64,000 nucleotides of DNA from Rhizobium nepotum 39/7. GTDB taxonomy: Bacteria > Pseudomonadota > Alphaproteobacteria > Rhizobiales > Rhizobiaceae. The DNA lies in NCBI RefSeq assembly GCF_000949865.1, contig NZ_JWJH01000017.1, positions 124,001 through 188,000 of the forward strand, written 5' to 3'. The translations under genes and the position numbers were made by a program. Below the pieces are notes generated by a model. The model was given only the letters and a program-made list of their open reading frames with translations. It had not been told where the DNA came from and ran no database searches. Shown here piece after piece: positions 54,911 to 63,539 of this stretch (within the stretch, counting starts at the first letter, position 1; every line of letters begins with the position of its first letter).

Positions 54911-57900
54911 TCACTGAAACTCGAAGATTTGCCGGAAGACGCCCGGCGCGATCAGCGACAGCGGGTTTATCGTCAGCTTCGGCTGGTCCGTCTGGCCGGA
55001 AAGCTTGAAGGTGATGCCGAGCAATCCGCGATCGCGGCCGTTGCCGAGGAAGATGCCGATGAAGGGCAACTCGCCGAACAGCCGGTTAAGTCCGTAGGCG
55101 GGCATGAAGGTGCCGGTCATGTCCATGCGGCCGCTCTGGTCTTTCAGGAGGCCCTGGAACGTCGCGCCGATCTGTTCGCCGCGCACCACCCCGTTTTCCA
55201 CCGCAACCGAGCCGTTGACGTAAACGAGACGGGCAAAACCGCGCTGGAATTTCTCCGAACTGACATCGATATTGCGGCGAACGGCATTGTTGAGGCTCCT
55301 GCCGTCATCACCCGTCGGCGTGGTGACGATATCCTGAAGTTTCGCTTCGTTGACGACGGCGAAATTGCGCAGGTCGAGCGAGCCGCTCCAGTCGCTGCCA
55401 TTGGCGGTCGTCAAGGCAAGATTGAGAAGGCCGCCGCGAATGCGGGTGTAGATATTGGCGAAACGGGCGAGAGAACCGGCGTCGCTGCTTGTCAGGGTAA
55501 CGGTTCCCGTCGCGCCGCGATTGGTCGTCTGCGCAACCACTGCCTGCCCATTGCCGGTGACGCCGCGAAAATCAACCGAGCGGACCTTGCCTTCGCGCAC
55601 GCTGACATCGGCGCTGACATTGGAAAGGACTTCGTCGTTGAAACCGTAGACCTTGTCGAGTTGCGCCTTGATGGCAAGGGAGGGCTGCGAACGCGATGTC
55701 CCGTCGCCTCCCCCGGCAGGGCTGCGAAGCTTCGACAAAAGAGGCCGAAGGTCGGCCGATTTCCCGGAAGCGTTGACGGTATATCCATTTTTCGTGGCGG
55801 CGACCGCGACGGCGTAATTGTCGGATGGCGACAATTGCATGCGGCTGAGATCGGCCGAAATCAGCCCATTCTTGCTGAAGGTAATATCGCCGGCAGCGCC
55901 GAAGCCATCGCCGGTGAGGGAAAAATCGCTGATCGTCGTGCGGCTGCCATCGCCGGTTTCCAGTGTAAAGGCGGCTTTTGCCGGAATACCGATGCCCTTG
56001 CTCCAGCCAAGTCCCGGCAGAACGATCGACGCCTTCGCCAGATCGAGCCGGATGGCCTGGTGTTTCATATCCGCGCCATTGATTTCCACAACCGTCGTAC
56101 CGCCCAGAACCGTGGACAGCTCCGGCGCGAGCTTGGCGACCTGCGTCTCGGTGAGGGTCGCCTTCAGCGACAGCGTCGGAGCAACATCGCTGTTCTTGCG
56201 CACAGGCTCCGTCATCTGGATGTCCATCGGCACGTCATCCACCCGGCCCTTGCCCTCAAGCCGGAGCTGCCGGTCGTTGATTGCCATGAAACCGTCGAGG
56301 GCGGTCACCTTGCGGCCAGAGAATGGCTTTGTCAGCGACAGGTTCGTCAGATCGAGATCGGCCGTCCATACCGGCGGCGGCGGATTTTGGCTGGAGAGCA
56401 TGCCGACGGTAAGCTTCGCATTCGCCTTCACGTCACCGGTGAAGTCCTCCGGCTTGAACTGCGTATCCTTGAGTGCATTGATGGGCTTCAGCGTCGCAAG
56501 CTCCGCCACGGCATCGGCCGAGCCCGAAACGTTCAAATCGAGATTTCCCAGCAGGGGCTTGTCATAGACGGAGGAGATGACGAACTGGCTGCCCTCCAGC
56601 GCAAGCGACCGGTTGGACGGGAAATAGGATGTCGCGCTTTTGAGATCGACGTCCATGCGAGCACCGACGAGATTGAAATGCGCGTCGACATCGCGCAGCG
56701 GCGGAATGTCGCCGGTGGTGTTGAGCCGCGTACCGTCGATATCGAAGCGGATCTGCATTTCGCTCTCGCCGAGCACCAGCGGGCAACCGGGACCGCACAT
56801 CCGTCCCTGGGGAATGAAGATCGCAATCGAGCCGTTCGTAACGGTGCCGCCATAAAGATTGGACACGACCCAGTCACGCGGCTTGTGCGCCATCCAGAAC
56901 GGCCAGAGCTGCTTGACCGCCGTGGCCTCCATCTTCGGAATCTGCCCGGCGAAGCTGATTTCAGGCGAACCCTCCCCGAACCGGATTTTCAGCGATCCCG
57001 CCATGTCTCCGAGCGGGCCGGTGACATAAAGCGAGGGAACCTCGAGCTGCTTCGTGGCCGCAGTGAATTGCCCGTCCGCCTTCAGGCTGAAAGGAACCGG
57101 TTCCTCGCCGGAAGCTTCCGCCGACGCGATCGCATTGTCGATCCGCAGCGAAAGACCGAAACCCTCGTCCGTATCCCTGATTTCGCCGGCGACAGGAATA
57201 ACCGTCCGCCCGAGGTCGATCCGAGAATTCTCGATCACAAGCGTGCTTTTCTGAAAATCGAAGCGCGCATTGACGGTGCCGGCGGTGAAGGACTGGGCCT
57301 CGCCGCCGATGAGAAGCGTTCCGTTGCCCATGCCGACCGAAACTTCCAGCCGTGGCTCGTGCCCTTCCACGGCGCGGCGGGCGAGGATGCTGATGCCGGA
57401 CTTGACGTTCAACCCTTCATGCAGATTGCCCTGGGGATCGTATTTTTCCAGAAACGGGCCGATATCGAAACCATCTATCCGGGCCTGGAAGCCGTCGATC
57501 ACCCCGCCGGCCCCCGATGTCTTGAGCGACACGCTGGCGATTTCGCCGTTAAACAGCGTCTCGCCATCGAGCGAATATCCACCCTGCTGGTCGGGGGTCA
57601 GCGAAAGTTCGCGCACCTCGATGGTGCGCGGCTTGCCAAGCTCGCCGGGCGGCAGATGAACCGAAACGCTGGAAATATCGATTTCCTCGGTTCCGCTGCT
57701 GAGGAACGCCTGGGCGAGCTTGTCGAGCTGCTCGAAGGCCCCCTGCAATTGCTGCGGCACGGCGTCGAGCTTGATACTGGACAGATCGAAACCGTTGCCC
57801 TTGGGCAGTAACGCCGTATCGAGTTCCATCCCGTCGGCTTCAAGACTTTGCACCGAGACGCGACCGGTCAGAAGCGCGATCGGGTCAAGCGCCATGCCGA

Positions 57901-58297
57901 TCGCCCGCGCCCGGCTCAAATGCTGGCCGGACTCCTTCTCGATGATATCAACATCCTCCGCCACCAGCGCCAGCCGCAGCCCGGTCGAGAACCTTATGGC
58001 CGAAGAACCTATCCGCGCGCTGTAGTGCGGTCCGAGCGCCCTTTCGAGCGCCTGCTGCGCCTGGCTTGAAAGGGCCTTGTCGATCGATCCGGTCTCGACG
58101 GAGACGATGATGCCGCCGATCGACAGGAAAGCCAGCACGAAAAGAGCAGCGAAAATCTTGCACAGGGCCCGCACCATGGAGCGCGGCGCCGGGCAATGCA
58201 CGATGATGGGATTTTCAGTCTGCGCCGAAGGAAGATCATGCAGCGCAATGATATCGCGCTTGCTGAACTTCACCTTTTCACCCCTGACTTCAGCCAT
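54911..58297 (-). CDS. Large AsmA/DUF3971-like inner-membrane protein
   Basis: An 1128-residue protein of the AsmA/YhdP/TamB-related superfamily. A basic cytoplasmic N-terminus is followed by one membrane helix (about residues 42-66, VRALCKIFAALFVLAFLSIG) and a very long periplasmic, beta-rich part with many short repeats of the kind seen in lipid-bridge proteins. The C-terminal block GTFMPAYGLNRLFGELPFIG and RGLLGITFKLSG matches the AsmA-like C-terminal region. By family it may move phospholipids toward the outer membrane; this is inference. The start at 58297 (MAEVRGEK) fits the N-terminal basic stretch; the frame is open further back, over bcp. Confidence 0.85.
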   Translation of the reverse strand: MAEVRGEKVKFSKRDIIALHDLPSAQTENPIIVHCPAPRSMVRALCKIFAALFVLAFLSIGGIIVSVETGSIDKALSSQAQQALERALGPHYSARIGSSAIRFSTGLRLALVAEDVDIIEKESGQHLSRARAIGMALDPIALLTGRVSVQSLEADGMELDTALLPKGNGFDLSSIKLDAVPQQLQGAFEQLDKLAQAFLSSGTEEIDISSVSVHLPPGELGKPRTIEVRELSLTPDQQGGYSLDGETLFNGEIASVSLKTSGAGGVIDGFQARIDGFDIGPFLEKYDPQGNLHEGLNVKSGISILARRAVEGHEPRLEVSVGMGNGTLLIGGEAQSFTAGTVNARFDFQKSTLVIENSRIDLGRTVIPVAGEIRDTDEGFGLSLRIDNAIASAEASGEEPVPFSLKADGQFTAATKQLEVPSLYVTGPLGDMAGSLKIRFGEGSPEISFAGQIPKMEATAVKQLWPFWMAHKPRDWVVSNLYGGTVTNGSIAIFIPQGRMCGPGCPLVLGESEMQIRFDIDGTRLNTTGDIPPLRDVDAHFNLVGARMDVDLKSATSYFPSNRSLALEGSQFVISSVYDKPLLGNLDLNVSGSADAVAELATLKPINALKDTQFKPEDFTGDVKANAKLTVGMLSSQNPPPPVWTADLDLTNLSLTKPFSGRKVTALDGFMAINDRQLRLEGKGRVDDVPMDIQMTEPVRKNSDVAPTLSLKATLTETQVAKLAPELSTVLGGTTVVEINGADMKHQAIRLDLAKASIVLPGLGWSKGIGIPAKAAFTLETGDGSRTTISDFSLTGDGFGAAGDITFSKNGLISADLSRMQLSPSDNYAVAVAATKNGYTVNASGKSADLRPLLSKLRSPAGGGDGTSRSQPSLAIKAQLDKVYGFNDEVLSNVSADVSVREGKVRSVDFRGVTGNGQAVVAQTTNRGATGTVTLTSSDAGSLARFANIYTRIRGGLLNLALTTANGSDWSGSLDLRNFAVVNEAKLQDIVTTPTGDDGRSLNNAVRRNIDVSSEKFQRGFARLVYVNGSVAVENGVVRGEQIGATFQGLLKDQSGRMDMTGTFMPAYGLNRLFGELPFIGIFLGNGRDRGLLGITFKLSGQTDQPKLTINPLSLIAPGVFRQIFEFQ

Positions 58298-58415
58298 ACG
58301 CCCGTGTTTGCCCCTGAATAGCTGTTGTTTCGCCGCAACACTGGACGACGCCGGTTTCGCTATATATCGAATGTGGCAACTTTCACTCAACATCCCGGCG
58401 AAAGAAAGATGGATT

Positions 58416-58883
58416 ATGACAGACCTGACGATTGGCGGCCCGGCTCCTGACTTTACTTTGCCCCGTAACGGTGAAGGAACGGTGACATTGTCCAAACTGC
58501 AAGGCAAGACCGTCGTTCTCTATTTCTACCCCAAGGACGATACATCCGGCTGCACTGCGGAAGCGATCGACTTCAGCGCCCTTGGCGGAGAATTCGAGGC
58601 CGCCAACACGGTCGTCATCGGCATTTCTCCAGACAGCGTCAAAAGCCACGACAAGTTTGCAGCAAAACACAAGCTCTCCGTCATGCTGGCGGCCGACGAG
58701 GAGAAGAAGGTTCTGGAAGCCTACGGCGTCTGGACGGAAAAAAGCATGTATGGCCGGAAATACATGGGTGTGGAACGCACCACCGTCCTCGTCGCTCCGG
58801 ATGGGAAAATCACGGAGGTCTGGAACAAGGTGAAAGTCGCGGGCCACGCGCAAACCGTTCTCGACGCCGCAAGGAAACTCTGA
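58416..58883 (+). CDS. bcp: Peroxiredoxin of the Bcp/PrxQ family lacking the usual resolving cysteine
   Basis: A 155-residue thiol peroxidase. The peroxidatic Cys is in YPKDDTSGCTAEAIDFS (near residue 46), a Prx active-site pattern with Thr following. In E. coli Bcp the resolving Cys is five residues later; here that position is Ile/Asp, so the enzyme would need an external thiol such as glutathione or thioredoxin. The Arg in VERTTVLVAPDG is conserved. It is divergent from the AsmA-like gene, with 118 bp between starts. Confidence 0.92.
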   Translation: MTDLTIGGPAPDFTLPRNGEGTVTLSKLQGKTVVLYFYPKDDTSGCTAEAIDFSALGGEFEAANTVVIGISPDSVKSHDKFAAKHKLSVMLAADEEKKVLEAYGVWTEKSMYGRKYMGVERTTVLVAPDGKITEVWNKVKVAGHAQTVLDAARKL

Positions 58884-59037
58884 AAGACGGCCCCGCCGTG
58901 ACGCCTTCCTTCAAGATCGTCTCCCCGCTCGACCCTCCCCTGCCCGAACGCCGGGCAGGCCGGAAAAACTCGAACTCGTTCCGCGTCAGCAACAGCTGAC
59001 ACCGCTTTCCGGCCAAACACGCCGCCTCCGGCAAAAC

Positions 59038-59107
59038 TTCGTTAACCTTAACGAATTATGATTTCCTTCAGAGCGTCGTGCGTCCATTCGGACAAAGAAC
59101 GCTCTGA
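59038..59107. promoter_or_regulatory. Two palindromic structures upstream of the M23 peptidase gene
   Basis: The first is a perfect 8-bp inverted repeat TTCGTTAA-cc-TTAACGAA (59038-59055), a probable protein-binding site. The second, 12 bp further on, pairs TCAGAGCG (59068) with CGCTCTGA (59100) around an inner GTCC/GGAC hairpin. It could fold in the 5' leader. Confidence 0.5.
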
Positions 59108-59161
59108 GGTGTTGAATCTACGCATCGTGCTTTGCAAAAATCGGCCAGCCGGAGAGAGATT

Positions 59162-60472
59162 TTGACTGATACAGCGGAAAACCGGGTATTCGGCAAAAAG
59201 CGGCAGCAGCACGTTCTCGTTCTGGCGAGCGGCGACAAGGTCCGGCATATGACGATCCGGCCGTGGATGACGGCTCTTGCCGGCTGCACGATCGGCCTTT
59301 TTTCACTCGGTTATCTCGGGGCCACCGGCTATCTGATCCTGCGCGACGACCTGATCGGCGCGACCATGGCGCGCCAGACGCGCATGCAGCATGACTACGA
59401 AGACCGTATCGCAGCGCTGAGGGCGCAGGTGGACCGCGTAACCTCGCGGCAATTGCTCGACCAGCAGGTGGTTGAAAAAAAAGTGGAAAAACTGCTGCAA
59501 CAGCAGGCAGCGCTCACCTCCAGGCACGGGCGCATGAGCGAGCTGCTGGAGCGCGCGGAAAACTCCGGCGTCGCCGCCTCCACGGCCCCGATGCCGACGG
59601 CCCCCTCTTCTCTCTCTAATGCGATGGCGCCGGAAAAACGCGCCGATCTGACGGGCGGCCTTGCCGCCATAGAAAATCTGATGACGCCCCGGACACCGCA
59701 GCCGGAAAAAGCGGCCGGAACGGACAAGCGGGCGGCCTATGTGCCCGAAAGCGGCGAAACGCCTTCCGACAGGGCCGACCGGGTGTTTTCCAAGGTGACG
59801 CTTTCACTGAAGGATATCGAACGCCAGCAAATATCCCGGATATCCAGATTGACCAGCGACGCCGAGGACAAGGCAAGCGCGATGCAGGACATCATCCGGC
59901 AGGCGGGCCTGAAAATCGACGAAAGCGGCATTGATGGTACGGGCGGCCCCTATGCGGATCCGCAGCGGAACGACACCGATCCGTTCAATATGTCTTTGAC
60001 CAATCTCGACAATGCGCTCAACCGGCTGGATGTCGTCAAGGAAACCGCGACCGCCCTGCCCTTCGGCAATCCTGCCCCAGGCCGGGCGATCACCAGCCGA
60101 TTCGGCAACCGGCTCGACCCGTTCCTCGGAAGGCCCGCCTTGCATACCGGCATCGATTTTCGTGCCGAAACCGGCGCCGACGTCAAGGCGACAGGTGCCG
60201 GCAAGGTGACGGTTGCGGAAAATTCCGGCGGCTACGGCAATATGGTCGAGATCGATCACGGCCAGGGCGTATCGACGCGTTTCGGCCATCTCTCGGCCAT
60301 TCTGGTCAAAGCCGGCGACAAGGTCGAGGCCGGTGACGTCATCGGCCGCGCCGGCAGCACCGGCCGCTCCACCGGTCCGCACGTGCATTACGAGGTGCGC
60401 CGCAACGATACGCCGGTTGATCCGATGCGGTTCCTGATCGCCGGGGCGGAGCTTAAAACCTATCTCAAATGA
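59162..60472 (+). CDS. Membrane-anchored M23-family (LytM) peptidase
   Basis: A 436-residue cell-wall hydrolase or hydrolase-like regulator. One membrane helix (about residues 36-60) is followed by a coiled-coil region (about 68-130), a Pro- and Ala-rich spacer, and a C-terminal M23 domain. The zinc ligands are all present: His328 and Asp332 in LHTGIDFRAETG and His407-x-His409 in GPHVHYEV, so the enzyme should be active. The start is a TTG at 59162 with GGAGAGAG upstream; rhizobial relatives begin with a similar RVFGKKR stretch. The leader holds two palindromes. Confidence 0.88.
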   Translation: MTDTAENRVFGKKRQQHVLVLASGDKVRHMTIRPWMTALAGCTIGLFSLGYLGATGYLILRDDLIGATMARQTRMQHDYEDRIAALRAQVDRVTSRQLLDQQVVEKKVEKLLQQQAALTSRHGRMSELLERAENSGVAASTAPMPTAPSSLSNAMAPEKRADLTGGLAAIENLMTPRTPQPEKAAGTDKRAAYVPESGETPSDRADRVFSKVTLSLKDIERQQISRISRLTSDAEDKASAMQDIIRQAGLKIDESGIDGTGGPYADPQRNDTDPFNMSLTNLDNALNRLDVVKETATALPFGNPAPGRAITSRFGNRLDPFLGRPALHTGIDFRAETGADVKATGAGKVTVAENSGGYGNMVEIDHGQGVSTRFGHLSAILVKAGDKVEAGDVIGRAGSTGRSTGPHVHYEVRRNDTPVDPMRFLIAGAELKTYLK

Positions 60473-60691
60473 CGGTCCGATTTTAACGCTTTTTTTGCCC
60501 ATTTTACGATAAATCGCCCGAAACCGCGCCGAAGGCTGAAAAGCCTCGCTCGCCCCCCGGCGTATCGCGCGCATTTCCCGTTGTTTCCTTGACTTTCCGG
60601 CAATTTGGGCATATCCCCGCGCCAAGTCTTTGCAAGTGTCGTTGCGGCACGCAGGTGTTCTTACCGAACCAGAACGGAAAAAGTTCTTCCT

Positions 60692-62203
60692 TTGACAACA
60701 TTCTCTGATCTTGGCCTGAGCCAAAAAGTTCTTTCCGCTATTGCAGATGCCGGCTACACGACGCCGACACCCATTCAGGCCGGCGCTATTCCGCCCGCAC
60801 TCGAAAAGCGTGATATCTGCGGTATCGCACAGACAGGCACGGGAAAAACCGCGTCCTTCGTTCTGCCGATGCTCACTTTGCTGGAAAAGGGCCGCGCGCG
60901 CGCCAGAATGCCGCGCACGCTGATCCTCGAGCCGACCCGCGAACTTGCGGCGCAGGTGGCGGAAAACTTCGAGAAATACGGCAAGAATCACAAGCTGAAC
61001 GTCGCCCTTCTTATCGGCGGCGTTTCGTTTGAAGACCAGGACCGCAAGCTCGAGCGTGGCGCCGATGTCCTCATCTGCACGCCCGGCCGTCTTCTCGACC
61101 ATTGCGAGCGCGGCAAGCTCCTGATGAGCGGCGTGGAAATCCTCGTCATCGACGAAGCAGACCGCATGCTGGACATGGGCTTCATTCCCGATATCGAGCG
61201 TATCGTGAAAATGATTCCCTTTACCCGGCAAACGCTGTTCTTCTCGGCCACCATGCCGCCGGAAATTCAGAAGCTCGCCGACCGGTTCCTTCAGAACCCC
61301 GAGCGTATCGAGGTTGCCAAGCCCTCCTCCACGGCAAAGACGGTTACGCAGCGCATCGTCGCTGCGCACAACAAGGACTATGAGAAGCGCGCCGTCCTGC
61401 GCGATCTGGTCCGCGCCGAAGAGGCTGAACTCAAGAACGCGATCATCTTCTGCAATCGCAAGAAGGATGTGGCCGAGCTGTTCCGCTCGCTGGATCGTCA
61501 CGGCTTCTCCGTCGGCGCATTGCATGGCGACATGGACCAGCGTTCGCGCACCACGATGCTGCAGAATTTCCGCGACGGAAATCTGACGCTGCTGGTCGCC
61601 TCCGACGTTGCAGCCCGCGGCCTGGACATTCCCGATGTCAGCCACGTCTTCAACTTCGATGTTCCCATTCATGCCGAAGACTATGTCCACCGCATCGGCC
61701 GTACCGGTCGTGCGGGCCGTTCGGGCAAGGCCTTCACCCTCGTCACCAAGAGCGATGCTAAATATCTCGACGCGATCGAAAAGCTGATCACCGAGAAGAT
61801 CGAGTGGCAGAACGGTGACCTGTCCTCTCTCCCAGCGCCCATGGAAAGCTTTGAGAGCAATTCCCCCCGCCGGGGCACCAAGGAACGCAGTGGCAGAGGC
61901 CGCGACAGGAACCGTCGCGATGCGCCCGCATCGCCGGTAGAAATCATCAATCAGGATGCACAATCCACTGTGGATACGGACATCGCGGCTCACGGAGAAG
62001 ACAAGGTGAAGGCAGAACGCAGACCGGAAAAGACCCCGCGCAATTCCGAGCGCAACAGCCGGAGCCTGAATTCGCAGCACGCCAATGACGACAACCGCGA
62101 CCGCCGCCGCCATTATCGCGACCATGACGATGGCCCGACCCCCGTCGGTTTCGGCGACGACATTCCCGCATTCATGCTGATCGTGGCAAACGCCAAGGCC
62201 TGA
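60692..62203 (+). CDS. DEAD-box ATP-dependent RNA helicase, RhlE-like
   Basis: A 503-residue DEAD-box protein. The Q motif TTFSDLGLSQKVLSAIADAG starts the protein. Motif I AQTGTGKTASF is near residue 46, motif II VIDEADRMLDMGF near 152, SAT near 184, and motif VI HRIGRTGRAGRSG near 335. A basic Arg-rich tail (about 390-475) follows, as in RhlE/CsdA types that bind RNA. A TTG start at 60692 is the first codon of the Q-motif region; no ATG is available nearby. A TTGACT at 60589 with TATCCC 17 bp on is a possible promoter, which would give a leader of about 80 nt. Confidence 0.92.
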   Translation: MTTFSDLGLSQKVLSAIADAGYTTPTPIQAGAIPPALEKRDICGIAQTGTGKTASFVLPMLTLLEKGRARARMPRTLILEPTRELAAQVAENFEKYGKNHKLNVALLIGGVSFEDQDRKLERGADVLICTPGRLLDHCERGKLLMSGVEILVIDEADRMLDMGFIPDIERIVKMIPFTRQTLFFSATMPPEIQKLADRFLQNPERIEVAKPSSTAKTVTQRIVAAHNKDYEKRAVLRDLVRAEEAELKNAIIFCNRKKDVAELFRSLDRHGFSVGALHGDMDQRSRTTMLQNFRDGNLTLLVASDVAARGLDIPDVSHVFNFDVPIHAEDYVHRIGRTGRAGRSGKAFTLVTKSDAKYLDAIEKLITEKIEWQNGDLSSLPAPMESFESNSPRRGTKERSGRGRDRNRRDAPASPVEIINQDAQSTVDTDIAAHGEDKVKAERRPEKTPRNSERNSRSLNSQHANDDNRDRRRHYRDHDDGPTPVGFGDDIPAFMLIVANAKA

Positions 62204-62233
62204 GCCCAAAGGGCTATCGCAGGAACGGAAAGC

Positions 62234-62653
62234 ATGACGCCGACCATCAAGCCAGGACTGAATTTTCCGGGCGTCGGCGTTGGCCTTGCGATATTACGTG
62301 AGGGCCGCCTGCTTTTGTGCCGGCGCATGAAAGCGCCGGAAGCCGGGTACTGGAGTATTCCGGGCGGCAAGGTCGATCACCTCGAACCCTCCCTCGCCGC
62401 CGCACGGCGCGAGGCCGAAGAAGAGACCGGGCTGACAATCGGCAAGGTCGAATTTCTCTGTCACAGCGAATATATCGATCCGGAAGACCGTCACCATTGG
62501 GTCTCCCTGATATTCGTCACCCGCAACACGCAGGGTGAGCCGGCTCTGACCGAGCCGGACACGCTTTCCGACATCGGCTGGTTCGACCCCGATGCCCTTC
62601 CCGAACCGCTTTCCGCCTTTGCAAAAGACGCGCTTGCCGCGCTGGTGAAGTAA
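62234..62653 (+). CDS. Nudix hydrolase
   Basis: A 139-residue Nudix protein. The Nudix box GGKVDHLEPSLAAARREAEE-ETGL (residues about 45-68) has the G-x5-E-x7-REUxEExGU pattern with all catalytic Glu residues. The N-terminus FPGVGVGLAILREGRLLLCR is typical of MutT/ADP-ribose types. It lies 30 bp after the helicase stop on the same strand and is likely cotranscribed. The substrate (oxidised nucleotide, ADP-ribose or other) is not determinable. Confidence 0.92.
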   Translation: MTPTIKPGLNFPGVGVGLAILREGRLLLCRRMKAPEAGYWSIPGGKVDHLEPSLAAARREAEEETGLTIGKVEFLCHSEYIDPEDRHHWVSLIFVTRNTQGEPALTEPDTLSDIGWFDPDALPEPLSAFAKDALAALVK

Positions 62654-62866
62654 AGCCGAATAACGGCTGGACGCCTGCCTTTGCCGAAAGGCTTCAGGCT
62701 TCCCGGCGACCTTCCAGAGAGCCTTGAGACAAGTCAAAGACGAGGCAGGCCTGCGGTAGACGCATTCCTTGCGCACCATTTCTTTTCAAAAAATGCAATA
62801 ATGAAGGAATGTCTTTGCGCGGGGATTTTCAAATTCAATTTTAAATTGCTCAAATTAGCATCATGT

Positions 62867-62897
62867 AAAAAACCGCCCCGGTTGCCCGAAGCGGTTT
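62867..62897 (-). terminator. Rho-independent terminator without a gene in front of it
   Basis: On the minus strand AAACCGC pairs with GCGGTTT, with an inner CGG/CCG stem, and is followed by a run of six T. No minus-strand protein gene lies within 1 kb upstream of it. Confidence 0.75.
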
Positions 62898-63004
62898 GTA
62901 CGTAATAAAAAAAATAGAATATAGAGTGTAATATAGTCTGGCAGTGCTTATGATCGGAACACCTTCCGAGGCCTTTTAGAGCCAATTTCAGTCGTCCCCT
63001 GAAA
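62867..63004 (-). ncRNA. Candidate small RNA, about 138 nt
   Basis: A minus-strand TTGACG (63040-63035) and TAGATA (63016-63011) with an 18-bp spacer predict a start near 63004. The transcript would run to the orphan terminator at 62867. It would contain a CGGAA-ggtg-TTCCG hairpin (about 62963) and then an A/T-rich single-stranded stretch. I do not recognise a known rhizobial sRNA family. Confidence 0.45.
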
Positions 63005-63141
63005 CACGTATATCTAAGCTAATCATTTACTTTCCGTCAAGCAAATCTTCTCGCAAATGCGAAAAAAACATGGCAAGAAACAGAGGATAGTCAGGGAAAC
63101 ATGTATATTCCCTTTTAATATCAATAAATTATGTGAGTGAA

Positions 63142-63161
63142 AATAAAATGTGCATTTTATT
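63142..63161. promoter_or_regulatory. Perfect AT-rich palindrome
   Basis: AATAAAATG and CATTTTATT are exact inverses with a 2-bp centre. It is about 120 bp upstream of the sRNA -35 on the minus strand and 380 bp upstream of the binding-protein ATG. It is a possible operator. Confidence 0.4.
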
Positions 63162-63539
63162 GGGGTGCACTATAAAAAGCAAACTTGAAAAATCGCCCTT
63201 CATAAACTGTGCTTATACGCACCACATGTTACAGCTTTATAAAGTAAAGGTCGTCTAGACCACCGCGAGAAATACTTCATCGCTCGCGCGGCGCCACGCG
63301 CAAATTGTCGACCCTTGAAAAATAAGTCTCGGCTGAAAATAGTCTCGCCCAATTATGCTGACGACAACAACCATAACGTGTTGCGGTAGCCTTTCGCTTC
63401 AAATCGGACATTTTGCGATCAAAACCGCCACCTTGCGAACCGGGATATGCGATTATGATGGGTACCGGTGATTTTTCCTTTGGAAAACCGGTTGTTGCCG
63501 ATAAACATCAAGCCGGGACAACAGGATTTCGATCACGTC

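Larger units (their letters stand above)
62654..63539. other. AT-rich non-coding gap
   Basis: An 886-bp stretch with no convincing protein gene; open frames here are short and have no family resemblance. From about 62780 to 63250 the composition is far more AT-rich than in the surrounding genes. The gap contains an orphan minus-strand promoter and terminator (see the ncRNA entry), a perfect AT-rich palindrome at 63142-63161 and, at 63250-63263, a GGTC/GACC inverted repeat. The last 200 bp should hold the promoter of the binding-protein gene. Confidence 0.6.

Noticed and set aside
54929-57811. A 960-codon open frame antisense to the AsmA-like gene
   Set aside because: Composition is that of a shadow frame (Arg, Gly, His, Asp-rich, no hydrophobic segments), and the opposite strand has a signal-anchor and a family C-terminus.
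59804-62209. An 801-codon open frame antisense to the M23 peptidase and helicase genes
   Set aside because: It spans two well-supported genes and the gap between them and has no motif.
62734-62985. An 83-codon minus-strand frame in the AT-rich gap
   Set aside because: It crosses the candidate terminator, is rich in low-complexity AT codons, and lacks a ribosome binding site.
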